A DNA stretch of 64,000 nucleotides. Source: Chthoniobacter flavus Ellin428. GTDB lineage: Bacteria > Verrucomicrobiota > Verrucomicrobiia > Chthoniobacterales > Chthoniobacteraceae. Below the pieces are notes generated by a model. That model saw only the letters and a list, made by a program, of their open reading frames with translations. It had not been told where the DNA came from and searched no databases. A program made the translations under genes and the position numbers. Position 1 is the stretch's first letter. Each line of letters opens with the position of its first letter. Shown here one piece after another: positions 22,794-32,247 of the stretch. The stretch covers positions 1 through 64,000 of the forward strand of contig NZ_ABVL01000003.1 in NCBI RefSeq assembly GCF_000173075.1, written 5' to 3'.

Positions 22794-25109
22794 ATGAATC
22801 CCGAAGACCTGGCTTTTCTCAAATCCAACGTCCCGCTGCTGGCGTGTTTCACGGACGCCCAACGCGAGGAAATGACGAATGGTTCCAACATCGCCGTCTA
22901 CGCTCCCGGAGAGACAATCGTGTATGCGGGTGATGAGATCCATTTTCTCGGAGTGATCCTCGAGGGTAAAGTCGCCGCCTCGGCCCCGATAGCCGACGGT
23001 GGCCAGGAACCGCTGGGTCGTCTGGATGCGGGTGAGACCTTCGGCGATATGGCGCTGATGACCGGGGACCCGATGGTCGCGGATCTCGTCGCGGAAACGC
23101 GCACGCGGATCCTCTTCCTGCCTCTCACCTTGTTCCAGTCCCACATCATGGCCGAACCGCGTGCGGTCCAACAGATTTCGCGGACCATCGGCGCGCGCCT
23201 CCAGGCGGTGATGCGCGACCCCGCAAAAGCGACGGCCGTGATGTGCAAGGAAGACACCGCCGGTTCGCTCGAACTCAAGGCCGAACGCCCGGAATGCATT
23301 CTTGTCCTCAACTGCGGCTCGTCATCTCTGAAATACAGCTTCTTCGATACGTCCCACCCGGAAAACGTGGTGCATGGACACATCGAACGCATCGGTCTCA
23401 CCGGCACTCGCCTGGTGCAGGATGGCGCCAAGGGCGAGATCGTTCGCGAACTCCCGCAAAGCGGCCATGCGGAAGCGTTTGATGCCATGCTGGGGGCCTT
23501 GGTGGATAAAGGCGCCGGCGTCATACCCGACGCATCGGCTATCAGTGCGGTCGGCCATCGCGTTGTGCACGGAGGCGAGAAATTCACCAATTCTGTCCTG
23601 ATCGAAGATACCGTGCTCGCCGAGATCGAAGCCCTCAACCCGCTGGCCCCGCTGCACAATCCAGTGAACGTCCTCGGCATTCGTGAAGCGCGACGCATCT
23701 TTGCCGCGGTCCCGCATGTCGCGGTCTTCGACACGGCTTTTCACGCAACCCTCCCAAGCCATGCCTATCTCTACGGCCTACCGCACGAATACCACGAAAA
23801 GAAAGGCGTGCGACGCTATGGCTTCCACGGCTCCTCCCACCACTATGTCGCCCTGGCCGCCGCGCAGTTCCTGCTCAAACGCCCGCGCGAATTGAAGATC
23901 GTGAGTTGCCATCTCGGCAACGGCGCTTCGCTGTGCGCCATCGATCACGGACGATCCATCGATACCAGCATGGGCTTCACGCCGGGTGAGGGGCTCATCA
24001 TGGGCACACGCTGTGGAGACATCGACGCGGGCGTCGTTTCCTTCCTCGAGCGAACCGAGCATCTGACCGCCGCGCAACTCGACGAAATCCTCAACAAGAA
24101 AAGTGGCCTGCTCGGACTTTCAGCGATCTCGAACGATATGCGCGAGGTCGAACACGCTGCGGACGACGGCGATCTGCGTGCCCTCACCGCGCTCAAAACT
24201 TTTTGCTACCGGGTTCGCAAATACATCGGCGCCTATGTCGCCGCGATGGGTGGTCTCGACGTGCTCATCTTCACCGCCGGCATCGGCCAGGGGAGTGCCG
24301 GCGTGCGCGCCACCGCGCTGCAGGGTCTGCAATGTATGGGCATCCACCTCCATGAGCAGCGCAACCGGGAAGCGTGCGATGGCCGGAAGATCTCCCGCAT
24401 TTCCACCGACGACTCGCCCGTGACGGTGCTGGTCGTGCCGACCGACGAGGAACGCATGATCGCCCGCGAGACTTTGCGCACGCTCAGTCGCGATTATCTC
24501 GTCCACGCCAGCGCGGCCTGCCAGCGGGAACCGGTGCCGATCGAGGTTTCCGCGCATCACATTCACCTCGCGCAAAAAGAAGTCGAAGCTTTGTTCGGCG
24601 CCGGCCATCAACTCACGAAACACGCCGATCTTTCACAACCGGGCCAATACGCGTGCAAGGAGCAGCTCACCATCGTCGGGCCGAAGGGGCGTATCGAGCG
24701 CGTTCGGGTCCTCGGCCCGACGCGCAAAGCCACGCAAGTCGAGATCGCCATGACCGAGCAGTTCAAGCTCGGCATTCAGCCGCCCATCCGCGAGTCGGGG
24801 GATATCGAAGGTTCACCTGGTTGCGTGCTCGAGGGACCCGCGGGCAGCGTGACGATCGATCGAGGGGTCATCTGCGCCCTGCGCCATGTCCACATGACAC
24901 CCGCTGACGCCCTGCGCTACGGCTTGAAGGATAAATGCACGGTGCGCGTTCGCGTGCCTGGAAATCGCGAGATGGTCCTCGGCGACGTGCGCATCCGCGT
25001 GGATCCGAGCTTCGCGCTCGCCATGCATATCGACACCGACGAAGCCAACGCCGCCAACCTGCGCACCGGCGCCCAGGGTTTCATCGACGGCATCCAGCAC
25101 GAAGACTGA
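22794..25109 (+). CDS. Three-domain fusion: cNMP-binding-type domain, acetate kinase, PduL-type phosphotransacylase
   Basis: 771 residues. Residues about 1-140 are a cNMP-binding-type domain (GETFGDMALMTGD cassette, but no phosphate-binding Arg). Residues about 167-565 are a complete acetate kinase: NCGSSSLKYS (Asn173), GHRVVHGG, FDTAFH, YGFHGSSH, HLGNGAS, GTRCGDIDAG and PTDEE. Residues about 580-771 match PduL, the non-Pta phosphotransacylase: VSAHHIHL, VGPKGRIERVRVLGPTR, TQVEIAMT and LRHVHMTPADA with metal-binding histidines. The chain could convert acetyl-CoA through acetyl phosphate to acetate plus ATP, or the reverse. It is the last gene of the dicarboxylate operon, 2 nt after aspA. No bacterial microcompartment shell gene or PduL targeting peptide is seen, so it is presumably cytosolic. 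Confidence 0.93.
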   Translation: MNPEDLAFLKSNVPLLACFTDAQREEMTNGSNIAVYAPGETIVYAGDEIHFLGVILEGKVAASAPIADGGQEPLGRLDAGETFGDMALMTGDPMVADLVAETRTRILFLPLTLFQSHIMAEPRAVQQISRTIGARLQAVMRDPAKATAVMCKEDTAGSLELKAERPECILVLNCGSSSLKYSFFDTSHPENVVHGHIERIGLTGTRLVQDGAKGEIVRELPQSGHAEAFDAMLGALVDKGAGVIPDASAISAVGHRVVHGGEKFTNSVLIEDTVLAEIEALNPLAPLHNPVNVLGIREARRIFAAVPHVAVFDTAFHATLPSHAYLYGLPHEYHEKKGVRRYGFHGSSHHYVALAAAQFLLKRPRELKIVSCHLGNGASLCAIDHGRSIDTSMGFTPGEGLIMGTRCGDIDAGVVSFLERTEHLTAAQLDEILNKKSGLLGLSAISNDMREVEHAADDGDLRALTALKTFCYRVRKYIGAYVAAMGGLDVLIFTAGIGQGSAGVRATALQGLQCMGIHLHEQRNREACDGRKISRISTDDSPVTVLVVPTDEERMIARETLRTLSRDYLVHASAACQREPVPIEVSAHHIHLAQKEVEALFGAGHQLTKHADLSQPGQYACKEQLTIVGPKGRIERVRVLGPTRKATQVEIAMTEQFKLGIQPPIRESGDIEGSPGCVLEGPAGSVTIDRGVICALRHVHMTPADALRYGLKDKCTVRVRVPGNREMVLGDVRIRVDPSFALAMHIDTDEANAANLRTGAQGFIDGIQHED

Positions 25110-25122
25110 CCACGCGCTCTTC

Positions 25123-25137
25123 TGGGACTAAAGCCGA
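25123..25137. promoter_or_regulatory. Weak DosR-box-like sequence between convergent genes
   Basis: TGGGACTAAAGCCGA resembles the shared motif (GGGACTAAAG half intact) but lies after two convergent genes, not before a start codon. It may be chance or a relic. Confidence 0.25.
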
Positions 25138-25200
25138 ACGGCCAGTTCTACGCTATTTGTGTTCGTTCGTATTCGGAAGTGGATCGGCGAAGCATCAGGC

Positions 25201-25800
25201 TTACAAGTGATCGCCGTATTTCTTTCCTGCGCCCGCGGCGGCGACGGCGTGGATGTACTTCCCGCCTGGAGCATATGAATAGTTGGGAACATATTCGGCC
25301 GGTGACATTCGGTCCGGCTGGAGCGGCCGGGAAAACATCGTGGCATCGAGAATGAGCCATCCGTCCGGCCCCTCCCAAATTAGCCAGGCATGGCTCATGG
25401 TCGACTCCGCCCGTGCCTTGCCAACGACGAAACGAATCTTGCCAGTATCCATCTTGGAAGCCAGCCATAAGGCCTTGGCTTTACAGTCGCCGCTGTGGGT
25501 CGACTCGGTTTCCGCAGGGGTCTGCGGCACGTACGGCTGATCTTTCTTGAACACGTAGCGAAAGGCCCGATCTTCGGCGACGAGCTTGTTCACTGTGGCC
25601 ATGTCAGGCTGGGCGCCACCCAGATGATGCAGCACTTCCCACAGGGGGCCGAGATAGGCGTCGTAGGGGGTCCGGCTGGTGGGCGTACCGAGGTCCAGTG
25701 CGCCCGCTTGCGCGCCGCTCAACATTCCGATGATTCCAAGGACCGCCAGCCGCCAGGCGGCGGAACGCCCCGCGCGGCAAATGAGTAAGTCTCTCTTCAT
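25201..25800 (-). CDS. Exported transglutaminase-like protein
   Basis: 199 residues from ATG 25800, with a signal peptide (about 1-30, hydrophobic LAVLGIIGMLSGAQAGA). A Cys-His-Asp set typical of the transglutaminase-like/cysteine-peptidase fold is visible: Cys in SGDCKAKALWLASK, His in MSHAWLIW, Asp in WLILDATMF. The start overlaps the stop of the upstream WD40 gene (ATGA), so the two are translationally coupled. Substrate is unknown; peptidase, amidase or cross-linking activity are all possible. Confidence 0.75.
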   Translation of the reverse strand: MKRDLLICRAGRSAAWRLAVLGIIGMLSGAQAGALDLGTPTSRTPYDAYLGPLWEVLHHLGGAQPDMATVNKLVAEDRAFRYVFKKDQPYVPQTPAETESTHSGDCKAKALWLASKMDTGKIRFVVGKARAESTMSHAWLIWEGPDGWLILDATMFSRPLQPDRMSPAEYVPNYSYAPGGKYIHAVAAAGAGKKYGDHL

Positions 25801-28800
25801 TTGATTTTCTTTCCTTTCACGAAGGCCTCTCGCACCAACTCGAGTTGCTCGATCTGGTCCTGAGTCCAACCCCGGAGATCGCTGAAATACCTCGCCTCGC
25901 GCCATTCCGGATCCAAGGCCACCAGCCGGCCATAGTCGTTGAGCGCTTCGGTCATATTTTTCTGGGCCGCCGCACAGAGGCACAACCCCGCGATGACATC
26001 TTCGATCATCTCGCCCTGGAGTTCTTGCGCCTTGCGAAACTGCACCGCGGCCTGCGTCGGACGCCGGAAAAAAAAGAGCACCCAACCATACGCCCGCCGG
26101 GTCTCGTAATCATCGGGATTCAAGGCCAGCGATTTGTCGAACAAAGCGATCGCCCCATCCACATCCATCACGCGGGCATGCACCTTCCCCGCCCGGCGCA
26201 AGACGCGCGCGTCCGCCGGTGCGGCGGCCACCTCTTTATCGACAATTGCCAGGGCTTCGGTGCTCCTTCCGTAGTTCGTCAGTGTGCTCGCCGCGTAGCA
26301 CCGCGCCAGTGGCGGCGCGTCCGGAATTTTCAGCACGACATCGGCGATGAATTCTCCCTGCCGCGCGTTGGGCATGTAGAGGCTGAGCGCGGCCAGGCCG
26401 AGCGGATCGTTGGAGACCGCTCCGAAACACTCGTAGAGCGCCTGGAGGGATCGCTCATTGACCCGATGCACAATATTGATGCCAAGGGTGCTGGTAAATC
26501 GCGGCATGCCGTTGCGGTCGCTGCCCGTGGTCAGGATCCAGCGCGCGAGCCGCGGAAAATCTTCGTTTCCCGCCCGCGCCGGGTCGGCAGGGTCACCACG
26601 CAGTTGGCCGAAAGTGGAAACGACGCGCTCGAAAGTATCCGGCCCGGTCTGATGCAAACCCACCAACCGTTCCGCAAAGGTTTGCACCCACGGTGGCACA
26701 TCCTGGGTGACAAATGGGGCCTCGATGGCGCGCACCGTCCCGTCATCGCATGCCACCACGACGACGTTGTCCTGCTGCAAATAGTCCACGCAACTCGGCT
26801 GCGTATGCAGATTCACTCCATCGCCCAGCGGACGACCGCTTGCGATTTCATGAAATTGCACCGCATCGACCAATACGGTGGCAACCGCCAGGAATCGATT
26901 GTCATTGGTGATGACCGCCGAAATGATCGGCCCGGGTCCCAACACCGGCGTGCCAACCTGCTTCCATGTACGCGTCTCGTACACGATGGCACGGGCGTCA
27001 TCGCCGGTCACCACCAGGAGGCTGCTGTCCGGACTGAAGCGCGCGCACCAAAGCGGGTCGTGACGATCGATGGAGGCCACGGATTGGTACGTCGCCCCAT
27101 CCCAAATCCGCGCCGTCCCGTCGGCCGACGCCGTGACGATCCACTTCCCATCGGGACTGAAACGCGCGCAGCGGATCTCGGACTTCTTTTTGCCGGGACT
27201 GTGCAACACCGCCAGGGCTTTGGCTCGATCCCGCAAACTCCAGATGGTGGCATTAGGCCCGGAAGCGGTCAGAAGGCGAGTGCCATCTGGCGCGAAATCC
27301 ACCCAATTCACGGCGGAGGCGTGGCGAAAAGCCCGTCCCTCGGCTTGCCCGTTGGAGGCCCTCCACAACCACGCCGCCCCGGTGCTGTCTCCCGTGGCGA
27401 TCAGGGAGGCATCGGCGTTGAACACCCCACAATTGACCTTTCCAGCGTGCCGCATGGCCGGACCAAACGGGTCCACATGGCCCGAGATCCATTGCAAGGC
27501 AGTGTGATCCTCCGAAGTGGTGATCAGGTGTTGCCCATCGGCGCTGTAGAAAGCGCTCCGCGCACGCGCATTGTGGTCGCGTACGGTGGTCAATGGCATC
27601 CCCCCATCGGTCCGCCAGAGTCTCGCCTCACCGTCTTCGGTTCCCACGGCGATCGTCTTCAAATCCGGGCTGAACGTGATGACATTGACCGGGCCGCCAT
27701 GGAGGAGGCGTTCCCCTCGCCGGGCACCGTTATGCATCGTCCAAAGGCTTACGTGTCCGTCGCTGGAAGCGGTCGCCCCGCGCATGCCGGTATAGGCCCA
27801 GATGAAGTCACGCATGGGCGCCTCCTCGCGCAGGACTACCGGCAATTTCGCGGCGGTCAGCGCATCCCAGAGTTGCACGCTGCCGTCGTCGAGCATCGTC
27901 GCAATTTGGCTCCCGTCGGGACTCACCTTGACCTTCACGATTTTTTCACCACACGACATCGCGGGCATGACCAGCATGACTTCCTCCGGATTCCAGAGCC
28001 GCGCCACTTTATCGTCTCCACCGGTGAGCACATATCGTTCATCCGAGGAAAAATCGATGCTGCGGACGATTCCTGGGTGAGGGAGACCCGCGCCGATCTC
28101 TCCCCCGGACTCCAGATTCCACACGTGCACCACATGATCGCCACCGGCCGCCCCCACTATCCGGCCGCTGCTGGAAATAGCCAGGGCACTGACGCCGCCA
28201 CCACCGACCTGAAATTGCCCCACCACCTTTCCACCGTCGACATCGACGACCTGGATCACGCCCCCTTCCGTCCCAAAGGCGATGAGTCCGCCCTGCATGG
28301 AATATCGCGCCATCGCAACGGCCGCCGCCGGCTTGCCCACCTCGAAGACAACCTTCTTTTCCGCCACATCCCAGATTTGCACGCCGCTGTCTCGAGCCAC
28401 CACGGCAAGTCTCGCTCCATCCCTGGAAAAACTCAGACCGACAATCGCACTCTCCGCCTTCGGCAGGCTAACGTGCCCCGCCGCGGCGCCCGCTTCGTCC
28501 AACGAATCGGTGGATGAAATTGAAACTTCGCCATCCGCCGCACCACTCGCGAGCTTGCTGCCATCCCGGTTGAAGACCAGCACATTCACCGCCCCGCCAT
28601 GCTTGATCGGCGGAGCAACCGGAAAATGCCAGAGATGATCGCGAAGGCCGGCGTAAAGCATGGCGGCCAGCACCCGGTTTTGCGGATCGTGCGTGGCTGC
28701 CGCCGCCAAAATCGCCACGGCTTTCCGCGGCTGATCGTCTTCGAAATACGCTTGTGCCTGCTCGCGCGCCGCGACGCTTTCCGGTGCCTCCTTGACGGCA

Positions 28801-28913
28801 TCTTCCGCCCACAAACAGGCGCCTGCGCAGAGGATCGAATGCCCCACCATGGCCACTAGGAGCTTGCGCACCACGGCCGCGCGGAAACGGAGCGGAATTG
28901 GAAGGAAGCTCAC
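25797..28913 (-). CDS. Large exported WD40-repeat protein with TPR segments
   Basis: About 1038 residues from GTG 28913, which gives a convincing signal peptide ending CAGACLWA; ATG 28850 is an alternative, and the frame stays open to 29333. After a short TPR-like region (about 40-90) come roughly a dozen WD40 blades (VLVFNRDGSKLASGAADG, DFSSDERYVLTGGDDKVARLW, RFSPDGKWIVTASADGTARIW), enough for two propellers, then a TPR-like C-terminus (about 880-1038). It should be a periplasmic or surface scaffold. A DosR-box-like site ends 36 nt before the start, and a transglutaminase-like gene overlaps its end. Confidence 0.85.
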   Translation of the reverse strand: MSFLPIPLRFRAAVVRKLLVAMVGHSILCAGACLWAEDAVKEAPESVAAREQAQAYFEDDQPRKAVAILAAAATHDPQNRVLAAMLYAGLRDHLWHFPVAPPIKHGGAVNVLVFNRDGSKLASGAADGEVSISSTDSLDEAGAAAGHVSLPKAESAIVGLSFSRDGARLAVVARDSGVQIWDVAEKKVVFEVGKPAAAVAMARYSMQGGLIAFGTEGGVIQVVDVDGGKVVGQFQVGGGGVSALAISSSGRIVGAAGGDHVVHVWNLESGGEIGAGLPHPGIVRSIDFSSDERYVLTGGDDKVARLWNPEEVMLVMPAMSCGEKIVKVKVSPDGSQIATMLDDGSVQLWDALTAAKLPVVLREEAPMRDFIWAYTGMRGATASSDGHVSLWTMHNGARRGERLLHGGPVNVITFSPDLKTIAVGTEDGEARLWRTDGGMPLTTVRDHNARARSAFYSADGQHLITTSEDHTALQWISGHVDPFGPAMRHAGKVNCGVFNADASLIATGDSTGAAWLWRASNGQAEGRAFRHASAVNWVDFAPDGTRLLTASGPNATIWSLRDRAKALAVLHSPGKKKSEIRCARFSPDGKWIVTASADGTARIWDGATYQSVASIDRHDPLWCARFSPDSSLLVVTGDDARAIVYETRTWKQVGTPVLGPGPIISAVITNDNRFLAVATVLVDAVQFHEIASGRPLGDGVNLHTQPSCVDYLQQDNVVVVACDDGTVRAIEAPFVTQDVPPWVQTFAERLVGLHQTGPDTFERVVSTFGQLRGDPADPARAGNEDFPRLARWILTTGSDRNGMPRFTSTLGINIVHRVNERSLQALYECFGAVSNDPLGLAALSLYMPNARQGEFIADVVLKIPDAPPLARCYAASTLTNYGRSTEALAIVDKEVAAAPADARVLRRAGKVHARVMDVDGAIALFDKSLALNPDDYETRRAYGWVLFFFRRPTQAAVQFRKAQELQGEMIEDVIAGLCLCAAAQKNMTEALNDYGRLVALDPEWREARYFSDLRGWTQDQIEQLELVREAFVKGKKIK

Positions 28914-28949
28914 GGACGGCAAAGTAATCGCGCGCCGCGAAACGGCTCC

Positions 28950-28967
28950 ATACGACTTTAGTCCTAG
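28950..28967 (-). promoter_or_regulatory. DosR-box-like site 4 (WD40/transglutaminase-like operon)
   Basis: Minus strand CTAGGACTAAAGTCGTAT, 36 nt before the GTG start of the WD40 gene. The site supports the GTG at 28913 over the longer upstream frame. Confidence 0.6.
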
Positions 28968-29043
28968 TCTGTTTTTAGAGGCAACCTGCCGCCAGCACGA
29001 GTGACGAGGTGAGCAGGATTGAGACTCTGCGGGACGGACAAGT

Positions 29044-29781
29044 TCAGCGCTGCGCGGTAGCTTGTGCGGCCAGCCAGGCCACACGGGTTTCGCGAAGGAG
29101 AGCGATCGCTTCCTCGATCGAATTGACGCAGTGCGGAATGGAAAAGTCGGCCGCGCTGGCCAGTTCGCTGCCTTCGTCGAGCATGCATCCCTTGCCCCAA
29201 TCCACCAGGTCGGCCCACATCTTCCCCACCAGGATGAGTGGCGTGTTATAGAGCTTGCGGACCTGCAGGAGCTGCCAGGCCATTGACATTTCGAGGAGCG
29301 TCCCGATCCCGCCGGGGACCACCACAAAGGCATCCGAGGCGATCATGAAATGGTGCAGCCGGGAAAAGAAGGTCCGATGCCCATAGGCCTGACTGACGAA
29401 TGGATTGACCTCCTGCTCAAATGGCAGTTCCACGTTGATCCCGATGGACCGATTGAGCCCCGTGGCATCGACGGAATACGCCCCTTCGTTGGCCGCCTGC
29501 ATCAATCCCGGCCCACCGCCGGTGAGGATGTCGCAGCCCAATCCCACCAGCTCCGCGGCGAGCTTTTTCACGCCTTCGTAGGCCGGCGTCCCCGGCTTGA
29601 TCCGGGCGGAGCCAAAGATAGTCACGCGAAAGTTCTGCCGCGTCGTGCGACGAAAGCGGGTGAGGTCGTTGACCACCTCCCAAAGTCCCGTCACCGCGCG
29701 TTCGAGCAGAGCCGCGGCCGCGTCTTCATCGCTGAGCAGAACGACGTCGGCTTGTCCGTAGGGAGTTTTTTTTGGATTCAT
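29044..29781 (-). CDS. LOG-family (lysine-decarboxylase-like fold) nucleotide phosphoribohydrolase
   Basis: About 245 residues from ATG 29781; ATG 29808 is possible but would overlap the upstream gene by 23 nt. Family signatures are FGSARIKPGTPAY, LTGGGPGLMQAANEGA and the active-site motif PGGIGTLLEMSMAWQ. LOG proteins cleave nucleoside 5'-monophosphates at the N-glycosidic bond (cytokinin activation in plants; general nucleotide turnover in bacteria). It follows an uncharacterised gene after 4 nt. In vivo substrate unknown. Confidence 0.87.
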   Translation of the reverse strand: MNPKKTPYGQADVVLLSDEDAAAALLERAVTGLWEVVNDLTRFRRTTRQNFRVTIFGSARIKPGTPAYEGVKKLAAELVGLGCDILTGGGPGLMQAANEGAYSVDATGLNRSIGINVELPFEQEVNPFVSQAYGHRTFFSRLHHFMIASDAFVVVPGGIGTLLEMSMAWQLLQVRKLYNTPLILVGKMWADLVDWGKGCMLDEGSELASAADFSIPHCVNSIEEAIALLRETRVAWLAAQATAQR

Positions 29782-29785
29782 TGTC

Positions 29786-30661
29786 CTATCGAGTGGTGCG
29801 AACGCCATCGCGCGTGGAGGGCCTGCCGGGGCCTTCCTGGTGCTGAAGTTCGACGAGTTGCTTGGTAATGCCCGCGCTCAAAATCGCGTCGATGAATGAC
29901 GCCAGTCGTCCGGCGGTAGCCAGATCCCCGGGCTCCAGGACTTGGGCGTGGGCAAGATGATTGCGCAGCTTTTCCACATTACCGGTGAAGCGCTCCACTT
30001 CGCGCCGGGAAGCCAGACCGAGCAAGGTGAGGGTCGCCGGTTCACGCGCCAGGATGTCAGCCTTGTCTTTGATTTGGAGGCAATCGACCATCCGGCATTC
30101 GGTGCCATGCCGCTGACGTTCCGCGTAAAGCACCGATGCCTTTTCCCAGCGTCCTTTCGAAATTTGGTCCCGCCATGAATCGCCGGGGTACAATTCCTCG
30201 ATGGCCCAGCTCATGTTCGTATCGAGCACCGTGATCGCGCCAAAGAGCCACATGCGCAGGGGCGGCTTTTGCAAATCGCGGCGCGTAATGACCGCGGTAA
30301 TTTCGCCGAGCCATTCGAGAAAGACGTGTTCTGTCTCGGACAGCGCACTCAAAATCGCCACCAGGCCGGCGTGGTCGCTGAATACCTCCTGTTCCTGGAA
30401 TTCGTGCAGGCAATCGCCCAGCGTGCCGCCGCCGAGATCATCCAACCGAACCCACCCCGCCATCGCTCCAGCGCGTCGCACCCCCAGGACGCCAACACCA
30501 CGGGCCCGCAGCAAATCGGCACCGGCAGCCGCTGGCTGGTTGTCATCGAGCGAAAGCAACGGCTCGGCCAGGTCCACCGCGGACAGGCTCTGGGAAAACG
30601 TCCGGCTCAAGCGAGCGACACGCTTCGGTTCTCGAATGAGAGTCCGGGTAAAGGCAATCAT
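29786..30661 (-). CDS. Uncharacterised protein, possible degenerate CBS-like N-terminus
   Basis: About 291 residues from ATG 30661 (a TTG one codon earlier is possible). Residues about 20-85 (LAEPLLSLDDNQPAAAGADL then GVLGVRRAGAMAGWVRLDDL) look like a CBS-type regulatory repeat. The rest is mostly helical and includes VEKLRNHLAHAQ, resembling HEPN-like or abortive-infection helices, but too weak to call. It shares a promoter region with cls, transcribed the other way, and is followed closely by the LOG-family gene. No function assigned. Confidence 0.6.
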   Translation of the reverse strand: MIAFTRTLIREPKRVARLSRTFSQSLSAVDLAEPLLSLDDNQPAAAGADLLRARGVGVLGVRRAGAMAGWVRLDDLGGGTLGDCLHEFQEQEVFSDHAGLVAILSALSETEHVFLEWLGEITAVITRRDLQKPPLRMWLFGAITVLDTNMSWAIEELYPGDSWRDQISKGRWEKASVLYAERQRHGTECRMVDCLQIKDKADILAREPATLTLLGLASRREVERFTGNVEKLRNHLAHAQVLEPGDLATAGRLASFIDAILSAGITKQLVELQHQEGPGRPSTRDGVRTTR

Positions 30662-30698
30662 CAACCTGCATTGTCCATTCTCCGCCGACCGCTTCCAA

Positions 30699-30715
30699 TA
30701 GGACCTAAGGCTTAT
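30699..30715. promoter_or_regulatory. DosR-box-like site 5 in divergent cls promoter region
   Basis: TAGGACCTAAGGCTTAT lies between two divergent starts (30661 minus, 30751 plus) and ends 35 nt before the cls ATG. The core has TAAGG in place of AARGTC, so it is a weaker copy. Confidence 0.5.
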
Positions 30716-30750
30716 CCACGGCGGGGCCGCCAAATTACTAACTTGGGAAG

Positions 30751-32247
30751 ATGTTCGCCGCGCTTCTCGACAAGATAGTTGCCCATTCTCCTCGCGGCAG
30801 GAGAGCGCTGGGCTGGTTGCGGGGACACCGGAAAACCCGCCGCGCGCTGATCATCGGGCTTTGCCATGTGATCGGCGCGTGGACCTCGGTCCACGCGGTG
30901 CTCCACGTGCGGACCTCGCAGGGTGCCATCGCCTGGGTGGTGTCGTTGAACACGTTTCCCTATATCGCCGTCCCCGCGTATTGGGTTTTTGGGCGCTCGA
31001 ATTTCGCGGGCTACGTCTCTCTGCGGCGCCATAACAAAGCCGAGCTGAATGACGCGGAACGCAAGGTGGCGCACGATCTCTTCGCCATGCGCCCAGCGCC
31101 GGCGGACGAACCGGCGGCGGCGGCCCTCTTGGAAAAGCTGGCCAAACTGCCCGCCACGCGAGGCAATCACACCGAGTTACTGATCGACGGTGAGGCGACC
31201 TTCCGTTCGATCTTCGCGGCGATCCAGGAGGCGCACGATTACGTTCTCGTGCAGTTCTACATTCTGCACGACGACGGCCTGGGACAGCGCCTGAAGGAGG
31301 CGCTCATCGCCCGGCAACGCGAGGGCATTCGCTGCTACGTGCTCTACGATGAGATCGGCAGTCACGATCTTCCCAAGTCTTACGTGAACGAATTGCGTGC
31401 TGCCGGCGTGGATATCCGGAGCTTCAACACCCGCAAAGGCGATGCGAACCGCTTTCAGATCAATTTCCGCAACCATCGCAAGATCGTGATCGTCGATGGC
31501 CGCACGGCGTTCGTCGGCGGACACAACGTGGGTGACGAGTATCTCGGCAAAGATCCTAAAATCGGCCCCTGGCGGGACACTCACGTGAAGGTGCAGGGCC
31601 CCGTGGTGCTCTGCGTGCAAATCGCCTGGCTCGAAGACTGGAACTGGGCCACCGGCGATCGGCCGGCTCTCAATTGGACTCCGGTGGCTTCCAACGGAGA
31701 AGATGGAATTGCCTTCTGCCTGCCCTCGGGTCCGGCGGATGAATTCGAGACCTGCACACTCTTCTTCCTGCACGCCATCGCGAGCGCGAAGAAGCGCGTC
31801 TGGATCGCCAGTCCTTACTTTGTCCCCGACGAGCAATTCATCTCCGTGCTGCAACTCGCCGCGCTCCGCGGGGTGGACGTCCGCATCCTGGTCCCAGAGC
31901 ATGCCGATAATCAATTGGTCTATCTCTCGGGTTTCACCTTTCTGCCCGAGTTGGAAAAGGCGGGCGTCCAGACGTGGCGCTACCAGGCCGGCTTTCTCCA
32001 CGAAAAGGCCATCCTGGTGGATGACTATTGCGGCATCGGCACCGCCAATTTCGACAATCGCAGCTTCCGCTTGAATTTCGAAATCACCCTCCTCTTCTCC
32101 GAGCCTGCCACGGTGCAAGCGGTCGAGTCCATGTTTGCGACGGATTTCGCCCGCAGCCGCCGGGCGACCGCCGCCGATTTCACCGATCGCTCGTGGGGAT
32201 TTCGCTTTGCCGCGCGACTATCGCGACTCATGGCACCCGTTCAATGA
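30751..32247 (+). CDS. cls: Cardiolipin synthase, phospholipase D superfamily
   Basis: 498 residues with an N-terminal membrane region (about 30-85) and two HKD catalytic motifs: NHRKIVIVDG and LHEKAILVDD, each followed by the expected GG/GTANFDNRS loops. It joins two phosphatidylglycerol molecules into cardiolipin at the inner membrane. Length and layout are those of ClsA-type enzymes. Its stop overlaps the start of the PBP2 gene (ATGA), indicating coupled translation with peptidoglycan synthesis. Confidence 0.92.
   Translation: MFAALLDKIVAHSPRGRRALGWLRGHRKTRRALIIGLCHVIGAWTSVHAVLHVRTSQGAIAWVVSLNTFPYIAVPAYWVFGRSNFAGYVSLRRHNKAELNDAERKVAHDLFAMRPAPADEPAAAALLEKLAKLPATRGNHTELLIDGEATFRSIFAAIQEAHDYVLVQFYILHDDGLGQRLKEALIARQREGIRCYVLYDEIGSHDLPKSYVNELRAAGVDIRSFNTRKGDANRFQINFRNHRKIVIVDGRTAFVGGHNVGDEYLGKDPKIGPWRDTHVKVQGPVVLCVQIAWLEDWNWATGDRPALNWTPVASNGEDGIAFCLPSGPADEFETCTLFFLHAIASAKKRVWIASPYFVPDEQFISVLQLAALRGVDVRILVPEHADNQLVYLSGFTFLPELEKAGVQTWRYQAGFLHEKAILVDDYCGIGTANFDNRSFRLNFEITLLFSEPATVQAVESMFATDFARSRRATAADFTDRSWGFRFAARLSRLMAPVQ

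Noticed and set aside
25845..28517. 890-codon plus-strand ORF
   Set aside because: Antisense shadow of the WD40 gene; Arg/His/Pro-rich with no domain.
28914..29333. N-terminal extension of the WD40 ORF to 29333
   Set aside because: It overlaps the LOG-family gene in another frame and would bury the signal peptide and a DosR-box-like site inside coding sequence.
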